Positions 1 to 6,448 of a stretch of 9,107 bases of DNA are shown one piece after another. Source of the DNA: Alphaproteobacteria bacterium (GTDB lineage: Bacteria; Pseudomonadota; Alphaproteobacteria; GCA-2731375). The first letter of the stretch is position 1, and every line of letters starts with the position of its first letter. The DNA is taken from the NCBI GenBank assembly GCA_030746295.1, contig JASLMY010000205.1:1-9107 (forward strand). Reading direction: 5' to 3'. The position numbers and the translations under genes are program-made. Under the pieces are notes generated by a model that had not been told where the DNA came from, did no database searches, and saw nothing but the letters and a program-made list of their open reading frames with translations.

Positions 1-614
1 AGGTGGTGCGCGAAGCGGCCGGCGACGACGGCCCGGTGGTTATCGCCGACTTCGCCGACAACCCCGGTGGTGGCGGCTATGGCGACGCCACCGGATTGCT
101 CGGCGGGATGATCGAGGCCGGCCTCGAAGACGCCGCCTTCGCCACCATCTGCGACCCCGAGGCGGCGGCTGCCTGCCACGCGGCCGGTGTCGGCGCCAGC
201 CTGTCGCTGGCGCTCGGCGGCAAGATCGAGGCCCGCTACGGAGCGCCGATCCAGCTGACGGGCACGGTCCAGGGCATCGCCGACGGTAGCTTCCAGATGG
301 AAGGGCCGATGGCCAAGGGCACGGCGATCGATATGGGCCCGACGGCGGTGCTGCGGGTCGGTGGCATCGACATCGTCGTCAACAGCAACCGACACCAGGT
401 GCTCGACCGCGGCTATTTTCGCCATGTCGGCATCGAGCCCGAGACCAAGGCGGTGCTGGCGGTCAAGTCGGCACATCACTTTCGCGCCGCCTTCGCGCCG
501 ATGGCCGCCCGTGTCGTGGTCGTCGACGAGGGCGGCGGCTTGACCTCGCGCAATTACAAGACCTTGCCTTATGAAAAGGCGCGGCGGCCGGTCTTTCCCT
601 TGGATCTGGATTAG
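1..614 (+). CDS. M81 family metallopeptidase (MlrC-like), C-terminal part, 5' truncated by window edge
   Basis: The open frame enters from the left edge (first full codon at base 3) and stops with TAG at 612-614. About 204 residues are visible, roughly the last 40% of a family whose members are near 500 residues. The MlrC C-terminal domain is recognisable: a DNPGGGGYGD glycine-rich motif at about residues 19-28, an HQVLDRGYF motif near 131-139, a KSAHHFRAAFAPMA segment near 155-168, and a RRPVFPLDLD tail typical of the family's C-terminus. M81 enzymes are zinc-dependent peptidases named after MlrC, which cleaves linearised microcystin; most family members act on unknown substrates. The metal ligands lie in the N-terminal domain outside the window, so catalytic competence cannot be judged. 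It converges on the minus-strand transporter operon, 30 bp away, so it is not co-transcribed with it, though a functional link is plausible. Family assignment is strong; substrate is unknown. Confidence 0.88.
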   Translation, partial: VVREAAGDDGPVVIADFADNPGGGGYGDATGLLGGMIEAGLEDAAFATICDPEAAAACHAAGVGASLSLALGGKIEARYGAPIQLTGTVQGIADGSFQMEGPMAKGTAIDMGPTAVLRVGGIDIVVNSNRHQVLDRGYFRHVGIEPETKAVLAVKSAHHFRAAFAPMAARVVVVDEGGGLTSRNYKTLPYEKARRPVFPLDLD

Positions 615-644
615 GCGCCTCGGAGTAGCCGCCCGCCGTCGTCG

Positions 645-1646
645 TCAGCCGCTCCGACTCTCCACCGCCAATTCCCGCCACCGCAGGCAGGCGACCTCAT
701 GGCCGTCTTCTACCGGCTCGGTTGGCGGCACCTGCTCGGCGCAGGCCGGCAGTGCATGCGGACAGCGGGTGCGAAAGGCGCAGCCTGATGGGATGGCGGC
801 GGCGCTTGGCGGGTCTCCCTCTATCAGGCTCTCGTCGGCCATCTGGCCCGGCTGCAGCCGCGGCGCCGCCGACAACAGCGCCTTGGTGTAGGGATGCTTC
901 GGCCCCCCGAAGAGCCGTGCCGTCTCCGCCCGTTCGACGATGCGGCCGAGATACATGATCATCACCCGGCTGCACATCCGCTCGACCACGGAAAGGTCGT
1001 GCGCGATGAAAATATAGGTGAGGCCGAGTCTTTCGCGGAGATCACGAATCAGCTTCAGGACCGTCGCCTGCACCGACATGTCCAGGCCGGAGGTCGGCTC
1101 GTCGAGAACGACGATGCGCGGAGACAGGCTGAGAATGCGGGCCAGCCCGACGCGACGCAGCTGACCGCCGGAAAGTTCATGCGGATAGCGCGGCTTGAAG
1201 CTGGCGTCGAGTCCGACGGCGGCGAGCACCCGGTCGATCTGGGCCGTTCTCTCCGCCTTGGAGGCGACACCGTTGATGACCAACCCTTCGGCCAAGCTGC
1301 GGCCGATGCTCCACCAGGGATCGAGCGCCGCGCCGGGGTCCTGGTGGACGTATTGGATGTCGCCGCGGGCGGCGCGCGCTTGACGGGGCGCAAGCCCGCT
1401 GACGAGGCGTCCGTCGAGCCGGATCTCGCCCGCCGCCTCTCTCTGGATGCCGAGGATGGTACGCCCCAAGGTCGATTTGCCGCAGCCCGACTCGCCGACC
1501 AGCCCGAGAATCTCCCCGGCCCTGAGCTCGAGGCTGACCCCGTCGACCGCCCGCACCGACGGCTCGGGCCGGCGCAGGAAAGGCCGTCGGCCACCGAACA
1601 CGGTGACGATGTTTTCGAGCTCCAGGATGGCGCTGTCCTCAGTCAC
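645..1646 (-). CDS. dppF: Dipeptide/oligopeptide ABC transporter ATP-binding protein, DppF/OppF type
   Basis: A 333-residue cytoplasmic ATPase, one of the two nucleotide-binding subunits that drive peptide import. Visible in order: Walker A GESGCGKST at 51-59, Q-loop glutamine at 102, signature LSGGQ at 158-162, Walker B IVVLDEP at 178-184, H-loop His216. The C-terminal oligopeptide-transporter extension begins around 245 (HPYTKALLSAAP). Cys289, 295, 302 and 320 form a C-x5-C-x6-C-x17-C pattern, as in Dpp/Opp ATPases reported to bind an iron-sulfur cluster. The start is taken as GTG at 1644-1646 because homology begins right after it (VTEDSAILELENIVTVFGG). The frame is open to an ATG at 1811, but that extension would lie inside the upstream ATPase gene and has no family character. 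The ribosome-binding site is poor (G-rich only). The GTG overlaps the end of the preceding gene by 8 bp, suggesting translational coupling. This is the last gene of the operon. Symbol is by family, not proven orthology. Confidence 0.9.
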   Translation of the reverse strand: MTEDSAILELENIVTVFGGRRPFLRRPEPSVRAVDGVSLELRAGEILGLVGESGCGKSTLGRTILGIQREAAGEIRLDGRLVSGLAPRQARAARGDIQYVHQDPGAALDPWWSIGRSLAEGLVINGVASKAERTAQIDRVLAAVGLDASFKPRYPHELSGGQLRRVGLARILSLSPRIVVLDEPTSGLDMSVQATVLKLIRDLRERLGLTYIFIAHDLSVVERMCSRVMIMYLGRIVERAETARLFGGPKHPYTKALLSAAPRLQPGQMADESLIEGDPPSAAAIPSGCAFRTRCPHALPACAEQVPPTEPVEDGHEVACLRWRELAVESRSG

Positions 1647-2682
1647 CGGACGCCGCCCCCACCGTCTCGTGATAGAGCACGCAGTCGACGGAACGCCCGT
1701 CGCCCAGCCAGACCCGCTCCGGTCGACGCTCGCGACAGATCGCCGTGGCCGAGGCGCAACGCGGATGGAAGCGGCAACCCGAAGGTGGTGCCAGGGGCGA
1801 GGGCACGGCACCCGGAATGCCGGCCAGATCCTCCGAGCGATCCGGGTGACAGCCGATCAGCGCCTGGGTGTAGGGATGGCGCGGTGTCTCCAGGATGTCC
1901 GCGGTGGCGCCCGTCTCGACCGACTGACCGGCATAGATCACGTTGACCTCGTCACAGAGCTGCGCGACGACACCGAAATCATGCGTGACGAACAGCATCG
2001 AAACGTCGAGCTCGTTGGAGAGGCGGCGCAATAGCTTCAGAATTTCAAGCTGGGTCGTGACATCGAGCGCCGTCGTCGGCTCGTCGGCGATCACCAGCCG
2101 CGGCCGGCAGGCGAGGGCCCCGGCGATCAGTAGGCGCTGACGCTGGCCGCCACTGAACTGGTGCGGATAACGCTCCAAGGCGCGATCGGGATCCGGCACC
2201 TGGACGATGCGCAGCAGCTCGATCAGTTGCTCGCGATGGCGTCGTCGGACCGCGCGATCATAGCGCGAAGACTCACCCTCGGCGCCGCGCGGCGCGTGCC
2301 AGCGCATGATCTCCAAAAGCTGGGTGCCGATGCGAAAGACGGGGTTGAGCGCCAGATAGGGGTCTTGCGGGATGAAGCTGATCTCCTTGCCACGGATCCG
2401 CCGGGTCATCTCGCGCGGGCCGAGCTCGAGCAGGTTCTCGCCATCGAACAGGATGCTGCCGTGCTCGACCACGGCGCCGCGCGGCAGCACGGCGAGGACG
2501 GCGCGGATCACCGTCGACTTGCCACAGCCCGACTCGCCGACGACGCCGACGATGCGACCGGGACCGATCGTCAGATCGACGTTGTCGAGCACCTGTGCCG
2601 GACCCTCGTCGCTGGCGATCGAGATCCGCAAACCGCGCACGTCGAGGATCGGCGCCTCGTGGTTGCCGGGTGTCGCGGTCAT
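1639..2682 (-). CDS. dppD: Dipeptide/oligopeptide ABC transporter ATP-binding protein, DppD/OppD type
   Basis: A 347-residue ATPase that should pair with the following DppF-like subunit. Walker A GESGCGKST is at 49-57, Q-loop Gln106, signature FSGGQ at 176-180, Walker B LVIADEP at 196-202 and H-loop His234. The segment HPYTQALIGCHP (269-280) opens the C-terminal peptide-transporter domain. Cys303, 309, 316 and 334 repeat exactly the C-x5-C-x6-C-x17-C spacing seen in the DppF partner. Length and domain order are normal for DppD/OppD. The ATG at 2680-2682 overlaps the TGA of the DppC-like gene in an ATGA, and a GAGG lies about 8 nt upstream, so the start is well supported. All residues needed for ATP hydrolysis are present. 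Homology cannot tell whether the substrate is a dipeptide, longer peptide or another molecule such as a nickel chelate or glutathione. Confidence 0.93.
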   Translation of the reverse strand: MTATPGNHEAPILDVRGLRISIASDEGPAQVLDNVDLTIGPGRIVGVVGESGCGKSTVIRAVLAVLPRGAVVEHGSILFDGENLLELGPREMTRRIRGKEISFIPQDPYLALNPVFRIGTQLLEIMRWHAPRGAEGESSRYDRAVRRRHREQLIELLRIVQVPDPDRALERYPHQFSGGQRQRLLIAGALACRPRLVIADEPTTALDVTTQLEILKLLRRLSNELDVSMLFVTHDFGVVAQLCDEVNVIYAGQSVETGATADILETPRHPYTQALIGCHPDRSEDLAGIPGAVPSPLAPPSGCRFHPRCASATAICRERRPERVWLGDGRSVDCVLYHETVGAASGD

Positions 2683-3518
2683 CTGGAGCGCCTCAGCCGC
2701 GGGTCGACGATGTCACGCAAGCCGTCACCCAGTAGGTTGAAGCCGAGCACGGCGAAGAAGATCGCCAGGCCCGGAAAGGTGGAGTACCACCAGGCTTCCG
2801 GCAGGTACTGGCGGCTCTCGGCGATCGACAGCCCCCAGTCGGGTTCGGGCGGCGTCGCGCCGACGCCGAGAAAGCCGAGCACGGCGGCGGTGAGGATGGT
2901 GAAGCCCATGCCGATGGTCGCGCGGACGATGATCGGCGAGGCCGTGTTCGGCAGGATGTGGGCGATCAGGATGCGGGCGCTACCGGCGCCAAGGCACTCG
3001 AGCGCGTCGACGAACAGCGAGGCCTTGAGGCGCCGCGTCTCGGCGTAGACGATGCGGGTGAAGAACGGCCAGTAGGTTAGCGTCAACGCCAACATGGCGC
3101 TCTCCAGGCTGGGCGACAACAGCTGCGCCAAGGACAGCGCCAGGATCAGCTGAGGCACCGCCAGAAAGACGTCCGTCACCCGCATGATCCCTTCCGACAG
3201 CCAGCCGCCGAAGTAGCCCGCGATCAGCCCGAGCGGCACGCCGATGCCCATCGCCAGCGCCACCACCATGCAGGCGATGACGAGCGCGTTCCGGGTCCCG
3301 AGGATCACCCGCGAGAAAACGTCGCGGCCGAGATTGTCGGTGCCGAAAGGAAGCTCCCAGCTCGGTGGCTTCAAGCGCTGCACGAGGTGCGCTTCGTAAG
3401 CGTCGAGAGGGTAAGGCGCGAGCTCGGTCGCGAACAGGGCCACGAAAACGGCAAAGAGAACGATGAAGAAGCCGATGACGGCCGGCACGTCCTTCGCGAA
3501 CTTGCGGATCAGCAACAT
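2679..3518 (-). CDS. dppC: Dipeptide/oligopeptide ABC transporter permease, DppC/OppC type
   Basis: A 279-residue inner-membrane permease half. A first hydrophobic segment lies at about 12-32. It is followed by the PFGTDNLGRDVFSR motif at 57-70 that marks the DppC/OppC family just before the core transmembrane domain. Further hydrophobic stretches lie near 78-101, 117-135, 140-155, 202-222 and 247-264. The EAA-type cytoplasmic loop that contacts the ATPases is DALECLGAGSARILIAHILPN at 171-191. The C-terminus (LGDGLRDIVDPRLRRSR) is typical. The start is ATG at 3516-3518, which shares one base with the stop of the upstream permease (TGATG) and is preceded by GGAGAG about 8 nt away. The frame stays open to 3680, but that part is arginine-rich nonsense overlapping DppB. 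It is expected to form the channel with the DppB-like protein. Confidence 0.93.
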   Translation of the reverse strand: MLLIRKFAKDVPAVIGFFIVLFAVFVALFATELAPYPLDAYEAHLVQRLKPPSWELPFGTDNLGRDVFSRVILGTRNALVIACMVVALAMGIGVPLGLIAGYFGGWLSEGIMRVTDVFLAVPQLILALSLAQLLSPSLESAMLALTLTYWPFFTRIVYAETRRLKASLFVDALECLGAGSARILIAHILPNTASPIIVRATIGMGFTILTAAVLGFLGVGATPPEPDWGLSIAESRQYLPEAWWYSTFPGLAIFFAVLGFNLLGDGLRDIVDPRLRRSR

Positions 3519-4528
3519 CAGAGTTGCTCTCCGACGCGCGGGTCGATCCAAGCGTGGACCACGTCGACGATAATATTGACGACGGCGTAGACGACGCCGA
3601 TCAGCAGCGTCACCGCAAGGATCGCCTTGTAGTCGGAGTCCAGAATTGCTTCGACGGCGTAGCTGCCGATTCCCGGCCAATCGAAGATCGCCTCGACGAC
3701 GACCGCGCCGCCGATCAAGGCGCCGAACAACAGACCGATCTGGGTTACCGCCGCGACCACCGAGTTGCGCAGGACGTAGACCGCGATCAGCACGAAGCGG
3801 GGATAGCCGACCGCGGTCTCGTAGATCACGAAGTCCGATTGCAGCGTCTCCAGCATGCCGGATCGGGTGAATCGGGTGATCGTCGCCATGGCGCCGAGAG
3901 CCAGGGTGATCGACGGCATGGTCAGGTGCCAGAGCGCATCGACGAAAATGTCGAGGCGGCCGGCCAAGAGGCTGTCGACCAGGAACAATCCGGTCAGCTC
4001 GGGCGGTGTGTCGGTCGCCACCCCCAAGCGGCCGCGCAGCGGCATCACGTCCAGCTCCATCGAGAACAGGAGCTGCAACATGATGGCGAGCCAGAAAGTC
4101 GCCATCGCCAGCCCGGCCACCGTGAAGACCCGCATCAGGTGATCGACGGGTGAATTGTGCCAGACCGCCGCTAGGACACCGAGCGGGATCCCGACCAAGG
4201 TGGCGAACAGCAAGGCCGAGAAGGTCAGCTCGATGGTCGCCGGCAGGCGGCGAAACAGGTCATAGGTGACCGGCCGGTTGGTATAGACGGAAGTCCCGAG
4301 GTCGGCCTGCACCACCTGGCGCAGATAGATGAAAAACTGAGTCGTCAACGGCTGATCGAAGCCGTACTCCTTGCGAATTCGCTCGATCTGCTCGACCGTC
4401 GCGTTCTCGCCCGCGAGCGCTGCCGAAGGGTCGTTCGGTACCACGCGGATCAGCACGAAGGTCAGCACCAACAGCCCGAACAGCACCGGCACGACCAGCA
4501 GGATGCGGCGAACCAGAAACCTCAGCAT
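3518..4528 (-). CDS. dppB: Dipeptide/oligopeptide ABC transporter permease, DppB/OppB type
   Basis: A 336-residue inner-membrane permease half. The N-terminus MLRFLVRRILLVVPVLFGLLVLTF is the classic DppB/OppB first membrane helix, followed by the family's periplasmic segment (RVVPNDPSAALAGENAT, then YGFDQPL, then ADLGTSV near 75-80). Core hydrophobic segments lie near 100-122, 135-155, 204-218, 259-282 and 303-324. The cytoplasmic coupling loop at 232-255 is divergent: it reads IYETAVGYPRF where most homologues have something like RTARAKGLSER, but it keeps Ala239, Gly241 and the terminal LRN. The FDWPGIGSYAVEAI motif (282-295) and the DPRV tail are family-typical. The ATG at 4526-4528 fits the family start, although the ribosome-binding site is weak. 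It follows a structured 284-bp gap after the binding-protein gene and overlaps the DppC-like gene by one base. Confidence 0.93.
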   Translation of the reverse strand: MLRFLVRRILLVVPVLFGLLVLTFVLIRVVPNDPSAALAGENATVEQIERIRKEYGFDQPLTTQFFIYLRQVVQADLGTSVYTNRPVTYDLFRRLPATIELTFSALLFATLVGIPLGVLAAVWHNSPVDHLMRVFTVAGLAMATFWLAIMLQLLFSMELDVMPLRGRLGVATDTPPELTGLFLVDSLLAGRLDIFVDALWHLTMPSITLALGAMATITRFTRSGMLETLQSDFVIYETAVGYPRFVLIAVYVLRNSVVAAVTQIGLLFGALIGGAVVVEAIFDWPGIGSYAVEAILDSDYKAILAVTLLIGVVYAVVNIIVDVVHAWIDPRVGEQL

Positions 4529-4604
4529 GACGCCGTCTTCATGTGCTGCACTCCGCTACGGACACAGGCCCGCCTCGCTTCCCGCTCGCGCGCCCAGCAG
4601 CAGA

Positions 4605-4624
4605 GCCCGGCTCGACCACCGGGC
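4605..4624 (-). other. Third, smaller stem-loop in the binding-protein/permease gap
   Basis: GCCCGG (4605-4610) and CCGGGC (4619-4624) can form a 6-bp stem with an 8-nt loop. On its own this is weak in GC-rich DNA; it is listed because it is the third hairpin within 200 bp. Confidence 0.3.
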
Positions 4625-4662
4625 CGCCTGCCAGGCCTGCCGACAACGCCGTCAGGAAATAG

Positions 4663-4688
4663 GGACAGCGGCCTCTGAGCCGCCGTCC
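4663..4688 (-). terminator. Second stem-loop in the binding-protein/permease gap, with a short U-containing tail
   Basis: In minus-strand RNA, GGACGGCGGC and GCCGCUGUCC form a 10-bp stem (one G-U pair) with a 6-nt UCAGAG loop. It is followed at once by CUAUUUCC, the nearest thing to a terminator U-tract in the gap. It may act as a leaky terminator that lowers permease and ATPase expression relative to the binding protein. Activity is inferred. Confidence 0.5.
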
Positions 4689-4761
4689 AGACGATTTTCC
4701 CCGCCTCGGCAACGGGCTTCAGGATACGAGAAGGTACCCGCCTCGGGCCAGTCCGATGGGC

Positions 4762-4803
4762 GCCGCCGCCGTCCACCCCTGGTCCAGGGCAGACGGCGGC
4801 GGC
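4762..4803 (-). terminator. Stem-loop just after the binding-protein gene (attenuator or 3'-end stabiliser)
   Basis: GCCGCCGCCGTC (4762-4773) and GACGGCGGCGGC (4792-4803) form a perfect 12-bp GC-rich stem starting 9 nt after the stop codon of the binding-protein gene. The 18-nt loop contains its own small dyad (CCCTGG-T-CCAGGG). No U-tract follows on the minus-strand transcript, so it is not a textbook intrinsic terminator. A more likely role is protection of the upstream mRNA end or partial termination. Confidence 0.6.
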
Positions 4804-4812
4804 CGGGACCGG

Positions 4813-6393
4813 TCAGTCCTGCATCGAGATGTGGCGGAACTCACCGCCACCGCCGACCGGGCTGAAGCTGTATCCCTTCATCTTGTCGGAGACCCCACGC
4901 AGCTGAACCGTATTATAGATCCAGATGTCGGCGGCGTCGTCGACCACTGTCCTCGCAGCCTCGGAGTATAGCTTCGACCGCGCGTCGCGGCTGGTCGTCG
5001 CCCGAGCCTTGCGCAGCAAGGTGTCGACCTTGTCGTTCTGGTACCAGGCGGACGCCTTCCAGGTGCCGTGGAACTGACTGTCGTACATCTGCCCGATCCA
5101 GTTCTCCGGATCGACGAAGTAGGTGGAGACCCAGTGGATCCACATGTCGGGCGTGGTCTCGACCTTGGCCGTCGACGACGTCAAGTTCGGCCAGGTATTG
5201 GCGACGAACTTGAGCTTGACACCGATCCGCCGCAAATCGCTCTGCAGCAGCTGCGCCGCCTGCGTCGTCTGATCCAGCGCCGTCTGGATGTGGATCTCGA
5301 TCTCGCGGTCGATCGGCGCGCCCTGGGCCTTCGCCTTGTCGCACTCGGCCTTGGCCTTGTCGAGATCGAAGTCGTAGCCCTTGATCCCGGCCGGGAAGCC
5401 CCACAGGTTCTTCGGGATCGGCGCCGGGTTGCGTTCGGCGAAGTCCTTCAAGATGTCGTGGATGAAACCCTTGTAGTTGAAGGCGTACGAGAAACACCTC
5501 CGGGCGTGGAGGTTGTCGAAGGGCGGCCGCTTGTTGTTCATGCGGATGAGAAAGAGCCGCATCGACTCGTCGCGGGCGACGCTGACCCCCTTGGCCTTGG
5601 TCACGCGCTCGACCTGGTCGGTCGGCAGATAGCTGTCGGTGGCGTGGATATCGCCCTTGAGCAGCGCCAGGATTCGGGTCGAGGTCTCGGTCACGATCCG
5701 GATCTTGACGGTTTCGACCGGATCGGCGTTGTGTCCCCAGCCCTTGAAGTGACCCTTGAAGCGCTTCAGGTCGACCGCCTCCCGCGGTCGATAGCTCGCC
5801 GGATCGACAAAATAGGCGCCCGAGCCGGCCGAGTTCGAGGACAGCCAGGCCGCGCCCTTGTCGTCGCCCTTGACGTTCGGCTCGATGACCCGGGAGTTGA
5901 CCACGGTGATGATCGGAATCGCCGAAAGGAACGGAGCGTAAGCCCGATCGAGCACGAAGCGCGCCGTGTATTTGTCCGGCGCGGTGACGTTGTCACCCTT
6001 GAGCACCGGCCGGAAGGCACCCGACGGCGCCTTGCCGAGCGCCAGCATGCGGCGTACCGAGTAGACCACGTCCTCGGCGGTGACCTCGCTGCCGTCGTGG
6101 AACTTGACGCCTTGGCGCAGCTTGAAGTCCCAGGTCAGGCCGTCGTCGGAGACGGAATGGCTCTTGGCCAGCCACGGCTCCAGCTTGGGCGGATTGCCCT
6201 GATAACGGTAGAGGCCGTCATAGACGTTGAGCATGAAGATCTGCATCGGCACGTCGTAGACGGCGTGCGGATCGAGGTTCTTGGGCAGGCCGTCGGCCCA
6301 GACCATGGTCTTTGCGTTGGCACCGGAGGCCGCCCAGGCGCCGAGCCCGAGACCGACCGTCACCGTGGCCAATAGCTTCACTAGTCTTCGCAT
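4813..6393 (-). CDS. Periplasmic peptide-type ABC transporter substrate-binding protein (SBP family 5)
   Basis: A 526-residue secreted solute-binding protein (cluster C, DppA/OppA fold), the specificity subunit of the adjacent importer. Residues 1-27 form a signal peptide: MRRLVK, a hydrophobic core, and a predicted cleavage after ANA. The family hallmark follows at about 82-115: SDDGLTWDFKLRQGVKFHDG, then EVTAEDVVYSVRR. Late in the protein, HWVSTYFVDPENW (420-432) corresponds to the usual W-x-x-D-x-x-DP ligand-site segment, but Thr424 stands where peptide binders often carry an Asp. ATG 6391-6393 is chosen because GGGAGGA lies 4 nt upstream and the signal peptide begins there; an in-frame ATG at 6420 lacks both. 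It sits 55 bp after the racemase gene and 284 bp before the first permease gene. Family and role are clear; the ligand is not. Confidence 0.92.
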   Translation of the reverse strand: MRRLVKLLATVTVGLGLGAWAASGANAKTMVWADGLPKNLDPHAVYDVPMQIFMLNVYDGLYRYQGNPPKLEPWLAKSHSVSDDGLTWDFKLRQGVKFHDGSEVTAEDVVYSVRRMLALGKAPSGAFRPVLKGDNVTAPDKYTARFVLDRAYAPFLSAIPIITVVNSRVIEPNVKGDDKGAAWLSSNSAGSGAYFVDPASYRPREAVDLKRFKGHFKGWGHNADPVETVKIRIVTETSTRILALLKGDIHATDSYLPTDQVERVTKAKGVSVARDESMRLFLIRMNNKRPPFDNLHARRCFSYAFNYKGFIHDILKDFAERNPAPIPKNLWGFPAGIKGYDFDLDKAKAECDKAKAQGAPIDREIEIHIQTALDQTTQAAQLLQSDLRRIGVKLKFVANTWPNLTSSTAKVETTPDMWIHWVSTYFVDPENWIGQMYDSQFHGTWKASAWYQNDKVDTLLRKARATTSRDARSKLYSEAARTVVDDAADIWIYNTVQLRGVSDKMKGYSFSPVGGGGEFRHISMQD

Positions 6394-6397
6394 CGCT

Positions 6398-6404
6398 TCC
6401 TCCC
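6398..6404 (-). promoter_or_regulatory. Ribosome binding site that fixes the substrate-binding protein start
   Basis: On the minus strand GGGAGGA lies 4 nt upstream of the ATG at 6391-6393. It supports this start over the in-frame ATG at 6420, which has no purine-rich element ahead of it. A strong site here fits the high demand for binding proteins. Confidence 0.75.
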
Positions 6405-6448
6405 ACTCATATTGATCCATTTATGGTTCGTCGTCGTCGCGTTGCCGT

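Larger units (their letters stand above)
4529..4812. other. 284-bp intergenic region between binding-protein and permease genes, no credible gene
   Basis: This is by far the largest gap inside the operon. An 84-codon minus-strand frame (4522-4776) exists but is arginine/proline-rich, has no recognisable motif and runs into the permease start, so it is not called. The content is structural: three stem-loops and a 9-10 bp direct repeat (CCCGCCTCG) at 4569, 4700 and 4737. No clear promoter for the permease genes was seen. Confidence 0.6.

Noticed and set aside
1647..1811. N-terminal extension of the DppF-like gene to an ATG at 1811
   Set aside because: The extra 55 residues lie inside the DppD-like gene and lack family similarity; homology starts at the GTG at 1646.
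894..1946. A 350-codon plus-strand frame opposite the ATPase genes
   Set aside because: It shows no motif and lies wholly opposite ATPases with complete Walker and signature motifs.
3519..3680. N-terminal extension of the DppC-like gene to 3680
   Set aside because: The extra residues are arginine-rich and overlap the DppB-like C-terminus; ATG 3518 has a ribosome-binding site and the normal family start.
4522..4776. An 84-codon minus-strand frame in the binding-protein/permease gap
   Set aside because: It has no motif, unlikely composition (many Arg, Pro, Gly), contains two of the three hairpins and overlaps the permease start.
4762..4803. Textbook rho-independent terminator ending the operon after the binding-protein gene
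   Set aside because: The stem is excellent but no run of T follows on the minus strand and the transporter genes continue downstream, so complete termination is unlikely.
5068..6375. A 435-codon plus-strand frame opposite the binding-protein gene
   Set aside because: It is a repetitive Arg/Asp/Leu/Val mirror of the minus-strand gene with no recognisable domain.
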